NCBI GenBank assembly: GCA_000697335.1
Contig: JNEM01006740.1
Coordinates: 1-18,145, forward strand
DNA length: 18,145 bases
Direction: 5' to 3'
Source: Conidiobolus incongruus B7586
Taxonomy: Eukaryota > Entomophthoromycota > Entomophthoromycetes > Entomophthorales > Conidiobolaceae
Under the pieces are notes generated by a model. The model did no database searches and was not told the origin of the DNA. It worked only from the letters and a program-made list of their open reading frames with translations. Of this stretch, positions 1 to 10,122 are shown in pieces (position 1 is the first letter of the stretch; each line of letters opens with the position of its first letter). The translations under genes were made by a program, and so were the position numbers.

Positions 1-2164
1 ATTATAAAATTAATTTTTTAAAATTATTTTATTTAATTGTTTTATTTTTAATAATAGAATATAACAATCATATATAATTAAATTAATTATAAAATCAGAT
101 ATTAATGTTATTATTATTATAAATTAAATTTAATTTGAATTATATGTTATATTTTTTATAATATTAGTTAATAAATATATATTTCTTGAATATATAGAAA
201 ATGTAATAATATCTAACTAATATCTTTTATAAATATAATTATTTATTTAATATAAAAAATATTATTTTAAGATAATCAGATTTTGTGAATTTTTTTTTGT
301 AAAATATCATATATTATTACCAATCAAAATATTCAAATTAATACAATCAATATGAATGGTATATATAATTATCGATATTTTATGAAATATTTTTTCACAA
401 TCCTAGAAAGCTATTAACTTATTTTTTTTTGATATTTGACAATTTCGAAGGCATTATTTTTGTCCATGGTTAGAAAATAATACTGATACTTATCAATATT
501 TTAATAAATAAATCTCACATTTATATTGATCGAAAGTTTTAGTAATGGATATTTAAAAATTTTTAAAAGTATTATATATATTAATTCATTTATTTAAGTG
601 TTATTCTTTAATTTATAAGGTATAAATATATGATATTTACTTTATTATCCAGAAAGTATTAGAATGAAAATTACCACTCATTGTGTTATGGTTTATTTAA
701 GTTAGACTATTTGAAAATTTTAGAATTAATATTGTAGAGTAGCAAAATTAATATAATATTGGAAAATATATCTATCTAAAACATAACTGAGGTATAGTTA
801 CCTTCATTACATTTAACGAGATTTATTTTATATATTAATAAATATTTTACATAGTTAAACCTAATTATCAAGTTATATAATAAATAATATGAAATATATT
901 TAGTAATCATTTAACTATTTAATCATTTATCATTAAATTGATTTAAATTGATTTAACTTGATTTTTAAAAATTAAAATCTATATCTAAAAGATCATTATA
1001 TTAATTCAAGTATTGTGAGTGAATTAATATATATATTCTATGATGAATAATATTTGAAAAAAAAATTAATAAAAGAAATTATAGTCTTTTCTGCTATTAA
1101 ATATTAATTTTTCTTTAAAAATTATCTTATTCACAAGACTATAATTTAGATTAATATATAATAAACCTTTAAAAGTATTTATTTTTGGAACATAATGATT
1201 AAAATTAAAATGTTGAAATTTTTATTCTATAAAAAAATAAAACCTAGTAATTACAATATATATATATTAAGAAGGACTTTAATATAATTAATTTCTTTGA
1301 TCAATTATAGTAAAAATAATAAATTTGATATTGATACTATACTATATTAACACTATTAAATATATACGCTAACTTTAGTTTAAATACTATGAAAAGTTAC
1401 AGAATATACTATATAAATCAAAGCATTCAAAATATTTTAAAGATTAAACTATTATTTAATAAATATTTGTTATTAGGGTTTTATGATTATATTTCAATAT
1501 GATAGATTGAATTGATCAGTGTAGATATTTAAAATGATTTGATAATACTATTTCTAATTACTTAACATATTGAGTCTGATTATAATACTCGATCAATTAA
1601 TAGATAATATCTGATTTTAATATTATGGCATTTTCGCTACCTCAACCCAATATCATTAAAATACAATTAGATATTCGATTTATTATTTCTAATTCAACAT
1701 TAATTTGAATATCAATTTTAAAAACTATTAAATATATGCATTAAAATAATATCAAACAATTTCTGGTTTAAGTAACAGATTGTAATTAATATTCGAAGAA
1801 TAATGATTTATAATGATTTCGTTCATTAACTGTATATTTTTATTAAATATTTTTTCTAATTTATATTAATAACTGATCAATTCATAAAATTAAATTAATT
1901 CATTTGTTATTATATTATATAAAATGTATAGCAAAATAAAATTTGTAAGTATTTAGTATGAAAAATAGGTGTATTATTATAGGAGCTAATAGCAATAGAA
2001 TGTTTTGAGAATGGCAAATAATGTAGAGAAATATATGAATTAATAATTGAGATATTAAAAAAAGAACTAAACACATTTCTTGATAATTACCTACAAACGA
2101 AATGAAATGATATATTTTATTTCGTATTCTAGAGTTAAAGAGTATGGATTATGATGAACTACAC
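1..2164. other. AT-rich gene-free region
   Basis: This stretch is almost wholly A and T, with dense stops in all six frames and no recognisable protein, tRNA or rRNA. It lies downstream of the RPS0 stop codon, so its right edge should contain the RPS0 3' UTR and polyadenylation site. A short tandem repeat lies at 937-966, and a weak, possibly decayed coding-like stretch at about 1983-2102; both are described separately. No conserved gene could be supported. Confidence 0.7.
937..966. repeat. Short 10-bp tandem repeat, three copies
   Basis: Two exact copies of ATTGATTTAA (937-946 and 947-956) are followed by a degenerate third copy, CTTGATTTTT (957-966). In DNA this AT-rich, short tandem repeats arise easily, so no function is inferred. 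Confidence 0.6.
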
Positions 2165-3078
2165 TTAAGCAGAGTCGGCCCAGGTTTGACCAGCAGAGGC
2201 GGATTGGTCCCATTCACCATCGGCCCAGGAGGAACCTTGGGCTTCAGCGTTGGCAGTAGCAACGTTGGCGAGAGCGGGGTTGAAACCACCAGTGGCGGCA
2301 TCACCGGAAGCTTCCCAGTTGGCATCGGCTTCGGGAGCGGTCCAGTTTTCGGCACCTTCTTGAGCACCTTCGGCGGCAACTTCGGCTTCCTTTTCTTGTT
2401 CTTCGGGATCTCTGTAGAAGAAAAGATCGACCATGACGTCCCAAGGGTCTTCGCGGGAGATGGTACCACGGAGACGGAGGATTTCACGGGCCAATAACCA
2501 GTAGATCAAACCGATGGAGTGCTTACCCTTGTTGTTACAGGGGATGGCAACATCGACGTACTTGAGGTTGGCATCAACATCAGCCAAGGCAATGACGGGG
2601 ACGTTGACGTAGGAAGATTCGATGATGGGTTGGAAATCGGTCAAGGGATCAGTAACGATGATCAAACGGGGTTCGCGGAAAGAGCGAGTGATGTAATTGG
2701 TGAAAGTACCGGGGGTGAAACGACCAGCAATAGCTTGGCAACCGGTGAAGTGGGCGAATTTGTGAGCAGCTCTTTGACCGTATTGACGGGCAGAAATGAC
2801 AACAACATCTTCGGGGTTTTCAATGCCGGCGATGATACGGGCAGCTAAGACAAGCTTTTCCCAAGTCTTACCGAGGTTGATGATGTTAACACCATCGTCA
2901 CGGCGCTTGTAGACGTAGGGGGACATAGCGGTTTGGGCGTTCTTAGCACCAATGTGAGATTGGGCAGCTAAGAGAAGCTTAATATCTTCTTGAGTGGCTA
3001 CAATTCAGAATTAGTAAATCATTCATACGTAATGATCAAAATCACTTTACCGTTCAAAACAGCGGGCAAATTAGACAT
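2165..3078 (-). CDS. RPS0: 40S ribosomal protein uS2 (RPS0/RPSA, laminin-receptor homologue)
   Basis: Structural protein of the small ribosomal subunit, needed for 18S rRNA maturation and 40S assembly in the family. Two coding exons, 3078-3051 and 2997-2165, are joined across a 53-nt intron (2998-3050, GTAAAG...TTGTAG) that splits codon 10; the product is 286 residues, normal for the family. The N-terminus [19 protein letters not shown] is typical, so the start at 3078 is firm; the in-frame Met at 2926 is internal. Visible uS2 landmarks include DPLTDFQPI and [10 protein letters not shown] (about 126-147), [13 protein letters not shown] (161-173) and [10 protein letters not shown] (about 178-187). 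The tail, from about residue 205, is acidic, rich in Ala and Gly, and carries spaced Trp ([24 protein letters not shown]), as in fungal and animal RPSA. Codons are strongly C-biased compared with the neighbouring EDC4-like gene, consistent with high expression. The gene is in tandem with EDC4 on the minus strand. Confidence 0.98.
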
Positions 3079-3109
3079 TCTGACGAAAGAGATTATGGGA
3101 CGACAGCAA

Positions 3110-3320
3110 CTAAACACAAGACAAGGATCATTAGTTCATCATTACGTTAAATATTGATAATTAAATTGGTTTTTCGGATATTTTTTGTTGATCATATTTT
3201 TTTAACTATCTAGTATAACTTTTCTATCACATATATTCTTTCATTATGGATTTTTAATGGATGATCACTTATTATATTTTATTTTTTGTATATATTTTTG
3301 ATTTCTCTACTCGTACTTAC
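3110..3320 (-). other. Probable 5' UTR intron of RPS0
   Basis: Reading the minus strand, a consensus donor GTAAGT begins at 3320 and a TTTAG acceptor ends at 3110, preceded by an ACTAAT branch-like site about 20 nt upstream. The acceptor leaves a short UTR segment of 31 nt before the RPS0 ATG at 3078. The putative first exon upstream of 3320 is a GC-richer island in otherwise AT-rich DNA. The eL13 gene has the same arrangement. This is inferred from splice signals only; an alternative acceptor (CGTCAG, ending one base before the ATG) is possible. Confidence 0.6.
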
Positions 3321-3370
3321 AAGTGAGTCTAAGTATAGTCCTAGCACTATGGCAAGAAAGGGAAGATCCT
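3321..3370 (-). promoter_or_regulatory. Putative RPS0 transcription start region / first untranslated exon
   Basis: On the minus strand a pyrimidine-rich tract (CTTCCCTTTCTTGCC, 3365-3351) lies about 30-45 nt before the GTAAGT donor of the proposed UTR intron. A similar tract sits at the same spacing in front of eL13. Pyrimidine-rich start sites are common in ribosomal protein genes of several eukaryotes. A CCAAT motif (minus strand, around 3462-3466) lies about 100 nt further upstream. The transcription start itself is not proven. Confidence 0.4.
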
Positions 3371-4201
3371 AATGTTTGATCCAATAATCCCATATCCAAC
3401 TTTTTTTTCCAATTTTCAATTTCCCTCCTAAATTTTTCATTTATTAATTCATTATATCTGATTGGATTATCTATTGAAAAAATATTTGATATTTCTATAT
3501 ATGGGTATTCCGCTATTTAATCTCGGATTTTATTCTAAATATAATTTTTAAAAAAATCAAAGATAATAATATTTCAAAGGTCTCAACAAAATGATTATTG
3601 ATATAAGCTCATTTTTCAAATTTTCTATTAAATTTTTTATATCAGTTATGTTTTATTCACATTAAATTCACAAAAATGTTAATGATACTAAACTCAAAAG
3701 TAGATATAGTAATTTTTGGTATTATTATAATATTTGAAGTGATAAGCTAAATTTAATAATATCTAAAAAATATATAATTGATGGTAACTTTATTGTCATA
3801 ATGTTCAATTAATATTATTGGTATTTTTGACAATGTGTTTTGCAAATCTACAACCAATTTATTTAACCACTTCTGTATTAAAACTAAGTTCTAGTATTAA
3901 TTTCAATCATTTTGCATATACTTTAAAAATATTTATTGAGCTAAAAACTAATTAACTAATATCCAATTAAATAAAATCAAATTTTATTTTATTTTTGATA
4001 TTATATTTAAAATTGAAAAAATAAATATCTTTAACCAAACAGTGAGAGTTAAAAAATTATTCAAATTAATAATAAATAAAAAAATCAAACCAAAACAAAT
4101 TGAACTTAATAAAGTTATCTTCAAAATTAAATTTTATTATGAAAAAAATTACATATTGAGCAAAAAATGTCACACTACAATATTAACGAATTAGTCTAAT
4201 T
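3371..4201. other. Intergenic region between EDC4-like gene and RPS0
   Basis: This AT-rich spacer separates two tandem minus-strand genes. It should hold the 3' UTR of the EDC4-like gene at its right end and the RPS0 promoter at its left end (including the CCAAT motif near 3462-3466, minus strand). No coding region, RNA gene or repeat was recognised in it. Confidence 0.6.
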
Positions 4202-7200
4202 TTAATTCATTAATTTTTGAATATCGAGGATTAGAGATTTGATCACTGGTAATTGAGACCATTGATTTAAATTTTCCGAATTGTTTTTTTCAAATGTCGT
4301 ACATTGATTATAAATGAATTCTAAAAAGTGATCAACATGACTGACAATTGACGAATCCTAAATTCATAGTTAGAGTTGTGTATAGTTTGATAAATATTGG
4401 TAATTACCTTGGAATCAATATGACGAATAGCTTCTTGAAGGATTTGAAGTCGAACGGGTGTTTGCTGATTGAGATCCTTGGCCATCATTTTTGCAAGGCT
4501 CAATAGATCGCGCTGAGAGAACTGACATGTTGAAAATACTGATGAGATATTTTGACCACCCATGTGATTTAAAATTGATGGGATATCCTTAACGTTTACA
4601 GCCTTGAAAGTGATTATATTAACGATTGAAATTTAAACTAAGTTTTATATGAACTTACGTGCATGATCTCAGATTTTAGTTCAGGGCTAATAGCCGTGTT
4701 TTGATGACAAGGGGGTGTAGTAGGTTGGGTGATGGGTGGTGAAGGTTGCTTTACACTGGCTGAGGGAAAAGGCAAATGGGATTGTTTAGGACCTGGATAA
4801 GCATTTGGGGGAGGTGCAGGATTGTTATTCATTTTCAAAAACCTCGTAATTGCATTATCCTCTTGCTATAAAAAGGGTGAGTAAAAATAAAATTATAATT
4901 GGATTTGAATATTACGTTGGGAATAGATTGAGGAATATTTTGAGGAGCATTCGGAGGAGGGCCTTGAGGAATATTCTGAGAAGCAGAGTAGTGAGGTGGA
5001 ATAGCATGTGGATGTGGGGGAGGAGGAGGGTGAGGGTAGGGGAATGAGTGAGGGCGATGCTCAAGAGGAGGAGGAATCACTGGGGGTCCAGCATAGAATG
5101 GCGGTATTGTCTGAAGCTGTTCAAGATCTAAAATAGCTAGTTAATATCAAATCAATTAAAATTTACAAGCATATCACTTTTCTTTAAACCACTTTCGAAA
5201 GCAGATTGCATTTGTGTGAACATAGTCTGAGTAGCTTTCTGATAAGCAGGAATCAAAAGAGAAGTAAAAGAATTTTGAAAAGCGTCTTGAATACCAGCAA
5301 TGACGTTATTAGTAATTGTGCTAGTAATACTTTCAACTAAAGCATCGGATTGGAGAGCAAGATGTACATGGTGTTGAATCATAGAATCGAGATATTTTTG
5401 GAAATCAGGTCCAGTAAAATATTGATCCATCAAATTGGGTATCTGCTGTTCTAAACTAAGCTGTATAGATTCTGAAACTCCTCTTTGGATGGAAGCAGGG
5501 ACAACATTTGAGAGAGTGTAATTAATATTCTGGTTGATACTGTCAATGGACTTGGTAAGATTCTTAGACAATTGGTCAAGTTTTTGAGTGTCAATAGTAG
5601 CACTACTAGCAGCTTTAGATTTTTCATTGCGTTCGGGTTGAGCAATTTTGGGTTGGGGCTCTTTTGGCTGTGCTTTTGGCTTCTCAATAACTGGCTCAAC
5701 AGGCTTAAAGTCGCCCATGGAAAGCAGAGACAAGGATGGTTGAACACTATTGACTTTAGGTTCCACATTTTTCTTAGACTTTTGAGATTTCGTCTTTGTT
5801 TGATCTTTAGCTGTAGGCTGAGCAGCTTGGGAGGATTTCTCAGATTGGACAGAGGCCTGTTGCTTGGACTTGAGGTTATTGTTAGGAGCAGACGAAATGC
5901 CATTTCTTGGTTGAAGATCAGTATTAGAAAAGCCAGGACGAAACTGCTCTTCTGGGATAGTGTACATTTGAATAGTTTTTCCATGCATGACATATAAGAC
6001 GACAGACTTGGATAGTTCAGAAGCATTAGAATTAGTATCAGATGATATATCCATACTCAAAATGTGATCAGGACATGAGTATTCGATATAATTATCAAAT
6101 CTCGTTAATAATAGGTTATTGGGAACCCAATTTAAGCGGAATAAAATAATTGAAGATCTAGAATTGCATCCGACAAAGAGAGTTTCAGAGATAGGATCAT
6201 ACTTGAGAATGTTAACCGATTTACTCGTAATAGGTTTTGAAATCTTAAATTGTATCGTATGCAAACTCTTTTGGCTGGTCAAGTCCCAAAGCTGAATATT
6301 GAGATTATGATTAAACCCAAGAATAATAAATGAAGCAGGTATCAAGGTAGTCTTGTTTGTAGTAATTTTAGGTTGAACAGGCTGAATGTAGTTGATGGGT
6401 AAATGCATATTGGTTTGGATTTTCATCAATGGATGAGGGGAATTGGACCAATTCCATACACCAACAACACCAGATTGAGTACCAGCAAATATACAAGAGC
6501 CATCAGGGGAGAAACATATAGAAGTAAGATCATCATCCAAGCCAGATAAAACTGTGGTAGCATGAGCCAACTGAGAGGGATGGAATGTGGAATTAGCTAC
6601 TCCAACTGGAATTGTGTCGGTATTAAAAACGAGAATTTTTTTGTTAGAGCAACTTACAGCAATGATGCTAGGATTAGTAGGATGGAAAATGGCGCGTGAA
6701 AATTCGATATCGTCAGCAGTGCCATTGATTTTGCATACTATTGTGTATTCTAAGCCTCTGTCAGATGAGGGAGTGTGCTTAATATCCCAAATAATAAAGT
6801 GATTGGATTGAGACAAAGTGACAAGGCGATGCTTTTGACCATTGTCAAAATCTGTTTGGGTGTAGGATTTTCTTAACTTAATATCGACGAGTGGCGATTT
6901 TTCATCTCTGACCAGAGCACGATATCCGTCTTTCTCGTGAATCAATCTAACTTTACCAGATTTCATTGTGTAGCTAATAAGTCCACAATGGGAAGAGATT
7001 AATTGTCCAGAATTTAGGTCTGTTTCGCTGGTGACATGAGAAATTGTGAAATATTCAAGATATTCCATGGCCTTTGGCATTGATTCAAGGCCATCTTGAT
7101 CGTTCAATTCGAGATTTCCTTGACTTGGACCAACTACATTAGTTTTTGGTAGACTAAACAATATTTTTTGGAAATTAGTATTTTAAAAAAATTGTTGTAT

Positions 7201-8194
7201 AATATTGTAACATACCTTGCATCATTGTTATTTTCTAATATATCGAATAAATTGGAATTATCGAATGGTGAGACACCAATATCATTTGTCTTTGACTCAA
7301 TATCTAATCCAGAATTTAAACCTGCATTATTGAATGGAGGAATGGACGTTGCCTTGTCAGGCTGACTGGAGGTGGAAGCTTGAGCGAAGAAGGATTTGGG
7401 TGAAATAGTCTTGGAGTTCTTCTCTGATTGTGGAGTTGATGGTAATGGTATATTATGAGGGCTTAACGACGTCATTTCTGACGTTGACATAGAGTGGTCA
7501 GAGTCGCACTGTTTTTTCTCTGGTCCGAATCCTTTGACGAATGCAGCCAGAGGGTTATCTTGTGTTCCATTCACTGTGGGAGCAGTGGTAGGTTGATAAT
7601 AATGACTTAAATCATTTTCGCTAAAATGAATGAAATTCAATAATGTCACCAATCTGTGTAGAGTAATAGCTACCTTTTAGGGGCTTGACCAAGAATCAAA
7701 CTCTTCAAAGCTTTACTCGATTCCTCCAAAAGTTGTGCAGGCGATTTAACTGGATTACTTAAATCTCCATTCTGTCCACCTTGATGTAACTTTGGACTAT
7801 CATTAGCGGAAGCAACATTGCAAGAGTCGGAAGGGAAGGAAGATTTCATAACATTTTGAGTTAACAAATTGAGTAAATTTTGTGACGCATCTTTATCGGT
7901 ATTAAAGCTTTGAGGAGTTTCAGCTAATGAAGGCTGTGTCGGTAAACTGCTAGGATTCGTTTTGTTAGCATTTGAACCAACGAAATTGGCCATAGAAAAT
8001 AAAGACAGCAAGTTATTTGTTTGAGCAGGCAAAGTTTTTGAAGGGTTAGTATTAGAACCATTAGTATTATTATTAACTTCGCTATTTTTCCTGAATTGAT
8101 TCAAAAAACTTTGAATAGGTTCCTCTTGTGGAGGGTGAGATAATTTATCATCACTGATTAATTCAGGAGATATCGACTGGTTGTTAACGGACAT
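4202..8194 (-). CDS. EDC4: EDC4/Ge-1-like enhancer of mRNA decapping, WD40 scaffold (S. pombe Pdc1 type)
   Basis: Scaffold expected to bind Dcp2/Dcp1 and build P-bodies in 5'-3' mRNA decay. Seven exons fit one phase-consistent model: 8194-7674, 7620-7216, 7153-5167, 5116-4916, 4865-4659, 4602-4408 and 4357-4202, with introns of 50-62 nt, giving about 1223 residues (human EDC4 is about 1400). Order of parts: a disordered Ser/Asn/Gln-rich N-terminus (1-310); a WD40-like region (about 320-715) with a SGKVRLI strand and repeat ends such as FIIWDI, VVGVWNW and IQLWDL; a Gln/Lys/Pro linker; a helical oligomerisation region (about 830-970) ending AYQKATQTMFTQMQSAFESG, close to the matching EDC4 segment; a Pro/His-rich insert (about 972-1090); and the C-terminal helical domain (CQFSQRDLLSLAKMMAKDL, LQEAIRHID, PVIKSLILDIQKLMN). 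Only intron 3 is ambiguous: GTAAAT/GAACAG (5166-5117) and GTGATA/TTTTAG (5177-5128) both keep the frame. Codons are AT-rich. Confidence 0.9.
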
Positions 8195-10122
8195 ATTTTT
8201 TAAAATGAAGTACTTGAAATTAAATTAATATAGAGTACTGTTATAATACACTGTTATTTAATTTAATGCTTGCTATGAGTTATAGTTTATAATTTGACTG
8301 ACGAAATCCAATTAATTATTCTGTTGAATTCAGCTATACTTATATGGGATCATCTGAATTGTCAACATTTTTGATTAGTCTAATTTGATTAATTTGATCT
8401 CAAGGTTAATTAATAACAAAAATAACTTTTTCCATTTATTGAATGCTAAAAACTGTACAATTTTAATAACAAAGTAATTTAATAATATTATTTTGATCAT
8501 TTATTATAAGATTTATTATTTATTTTAACTTGAAAAAGTGAATATATGCTGTTAACCCGAGATAAATCCATCAAAATTAAAATATAATAATTTACAAATC
8601 TAATAAATGTTTAAATAAGTTAATATTCAATTGAGAAAAGTCGGTTGACGAACATCAAATATAAACATATTTACTTATATTTCTTATCCGATAAAATTTA
8701 ATCTAATATATAAATTATTAGAGTAAATGAGGAAAGTAATATATTGTATATATTTAACTTTCTCAAATTTTTCTTTCAATACAATATTAAAAAATATAGA
8801 AAACACAAACTTGTCAACTATTTTAATTTAACTATTATTTAAATAAGATTATTTATATTATTCAAATAAATAACCTTTTAATCAGAATACATATTATATT
8901 TAATTTCATTCCTTTATAAAAATTAATGAAACATTTTATTATTTGATTCAAATATTATATGTTTTATCTTTCAAATAACTATCCATATACCAATTAAATT
9001 TTAATTAAATATTTCAAATTATAAACAATTAATCTCATTTATTTGGAAATAATTTTCTTTTGTCCTTATATTATAGTTTTGTTATTATTTAATTATGTAA
9101 ATAACACTAATAATTTTACGCAAATATACATTGTATTATATTATATAATACATAAATGTTATTTAAATTCAAAGAATGTATATAATCTATTTGGATTTTG
9201 GATTTTACTTAAAAGCTTTGGGGTTAATTAATTGTGAATAAAATAACAATACTATCATAATTTCCATATATAATTGCAAATGTTCATAATATATAATTTA
9301 TGACAATTAATTTAATGAATTAAAATATTTCATTAATAAATATTACAATATTATTACTTATCTTTGACGAAATAAATTGAAAATATTTTAACCTGGTATT
9401 CAATTAAAATTAATAATATTAATATATTTATAACATTGAATTGAAATATAATACTTTAAAATAATTGCTTCATTATAATAAGAATTTAATAAAGCAAACT
9501 TATATATATTGGAATTCTATAATTTATTGAATATAACTTAAAATTACTCAATTAGGGTGGTTGTTATTTAACAATCCAATATTTGAGTAATTGTAAAACT
9601 AGATAAGATTTTATCAGCATAAAATTTCGACCATTTAGATAGTTTGAAATATTTTATAAATAACTGGCATATTCGTCATCGACATATATAATTTGAACCA
9701 GATCATATATTATTTAATCTAAAAATAATATTATGACACTTAAGAATTTTTAAAATTTAAGAATAATATGTTAAGCAATGAATTTAAAAATTTTAATAAA
9801 ATTTTCTTAAATATTCAAATGAAAGATATATAATGTAAATCAAATAATAATTGTAATAAAAATAATAAAATATATGTAATAAATGTAGTATTATATATTG
9901 CGCTATAGCATATAAAAACTATTGTCATTCTTATTTAAGATCTAAAAATAAAATTTCATCCTCTTAATATACCTTAAATTAATATTAAAATTAATTAAAC
10001 TAATTAACAATAAAATTTTTTTGTCAAATCAAAAAATTGATTAAATTAATCCAATTTAATCAATTTTATCAATATCACTTTTGTTTTTTAATTTAATTTT
10101 AAAAAGACATTCAAACTGAAAA
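8195..10122. other. Divergent intergenic region, AT-rich
   Basis: About 1.9 kb separates the divergently transcribed EDC4-like gene and R3H-SUZ gene, so both promoters must lie here. The sequence is very AT-rich with many A/T runs, and stops are dense in all frames. One 62-codon open frame at 9043-9231 has the composition of background and no family resemblance. A perfect inverted repeat sits at 10033-10067. No RNA gene was seen. Confidence 0.6.
10033..10067. repeat. Perfect 15-bp inverted repeat upstream of the R3H-SUZ gene
   Basis: The arms AAAATTGATTAAATT (10033-10047) and AATTTAATCAATTTT (10053-10067) are exact reverse complements around a 5-nt AATCC spacer. The right arm ends 55 nt before the ATG at 10123, so the repeat is either in the core promoter or in the 5' UTR, where it could fold into a hairpin. 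Only the inverted repeat is seen; a regulatory role is inferred. Confidence 0.7.

Noticed and set aside
2144-2848. Open frames on the plus strand antisense to RPS0 (about 117 and 109 codons).
   Set aside because: They mirror the strongly biased RPS0 codons on the other strand, are Gly/Ser/Val repeats of low complexity, and match no family. RPS0 itself is unmistakable.
3300-3420. GC-richer patch upstream of RPS0, considered as a tRNA or snRNA gene.
   Set aside because: No A box/B box pair, cloverleaf or known snRNA motif; it fits an untranslated first exon and promoter better.
9043-9231. A 62-codon plus-strand open frame in the divergent intergenic region.
   Set aside because: Composition is Ile/Asn/Tyr/Phe-rich like background AT sequence; no motif, no splice context.
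9675-9686. A YVDD-like tetrapeptide on the minus strand, considered as a trace of a reverse transcriptase.
   Set aside because: It is an isolated four-residue match without flanking reverse transcriptase motifs or terminal repeats; too weak to call an element.
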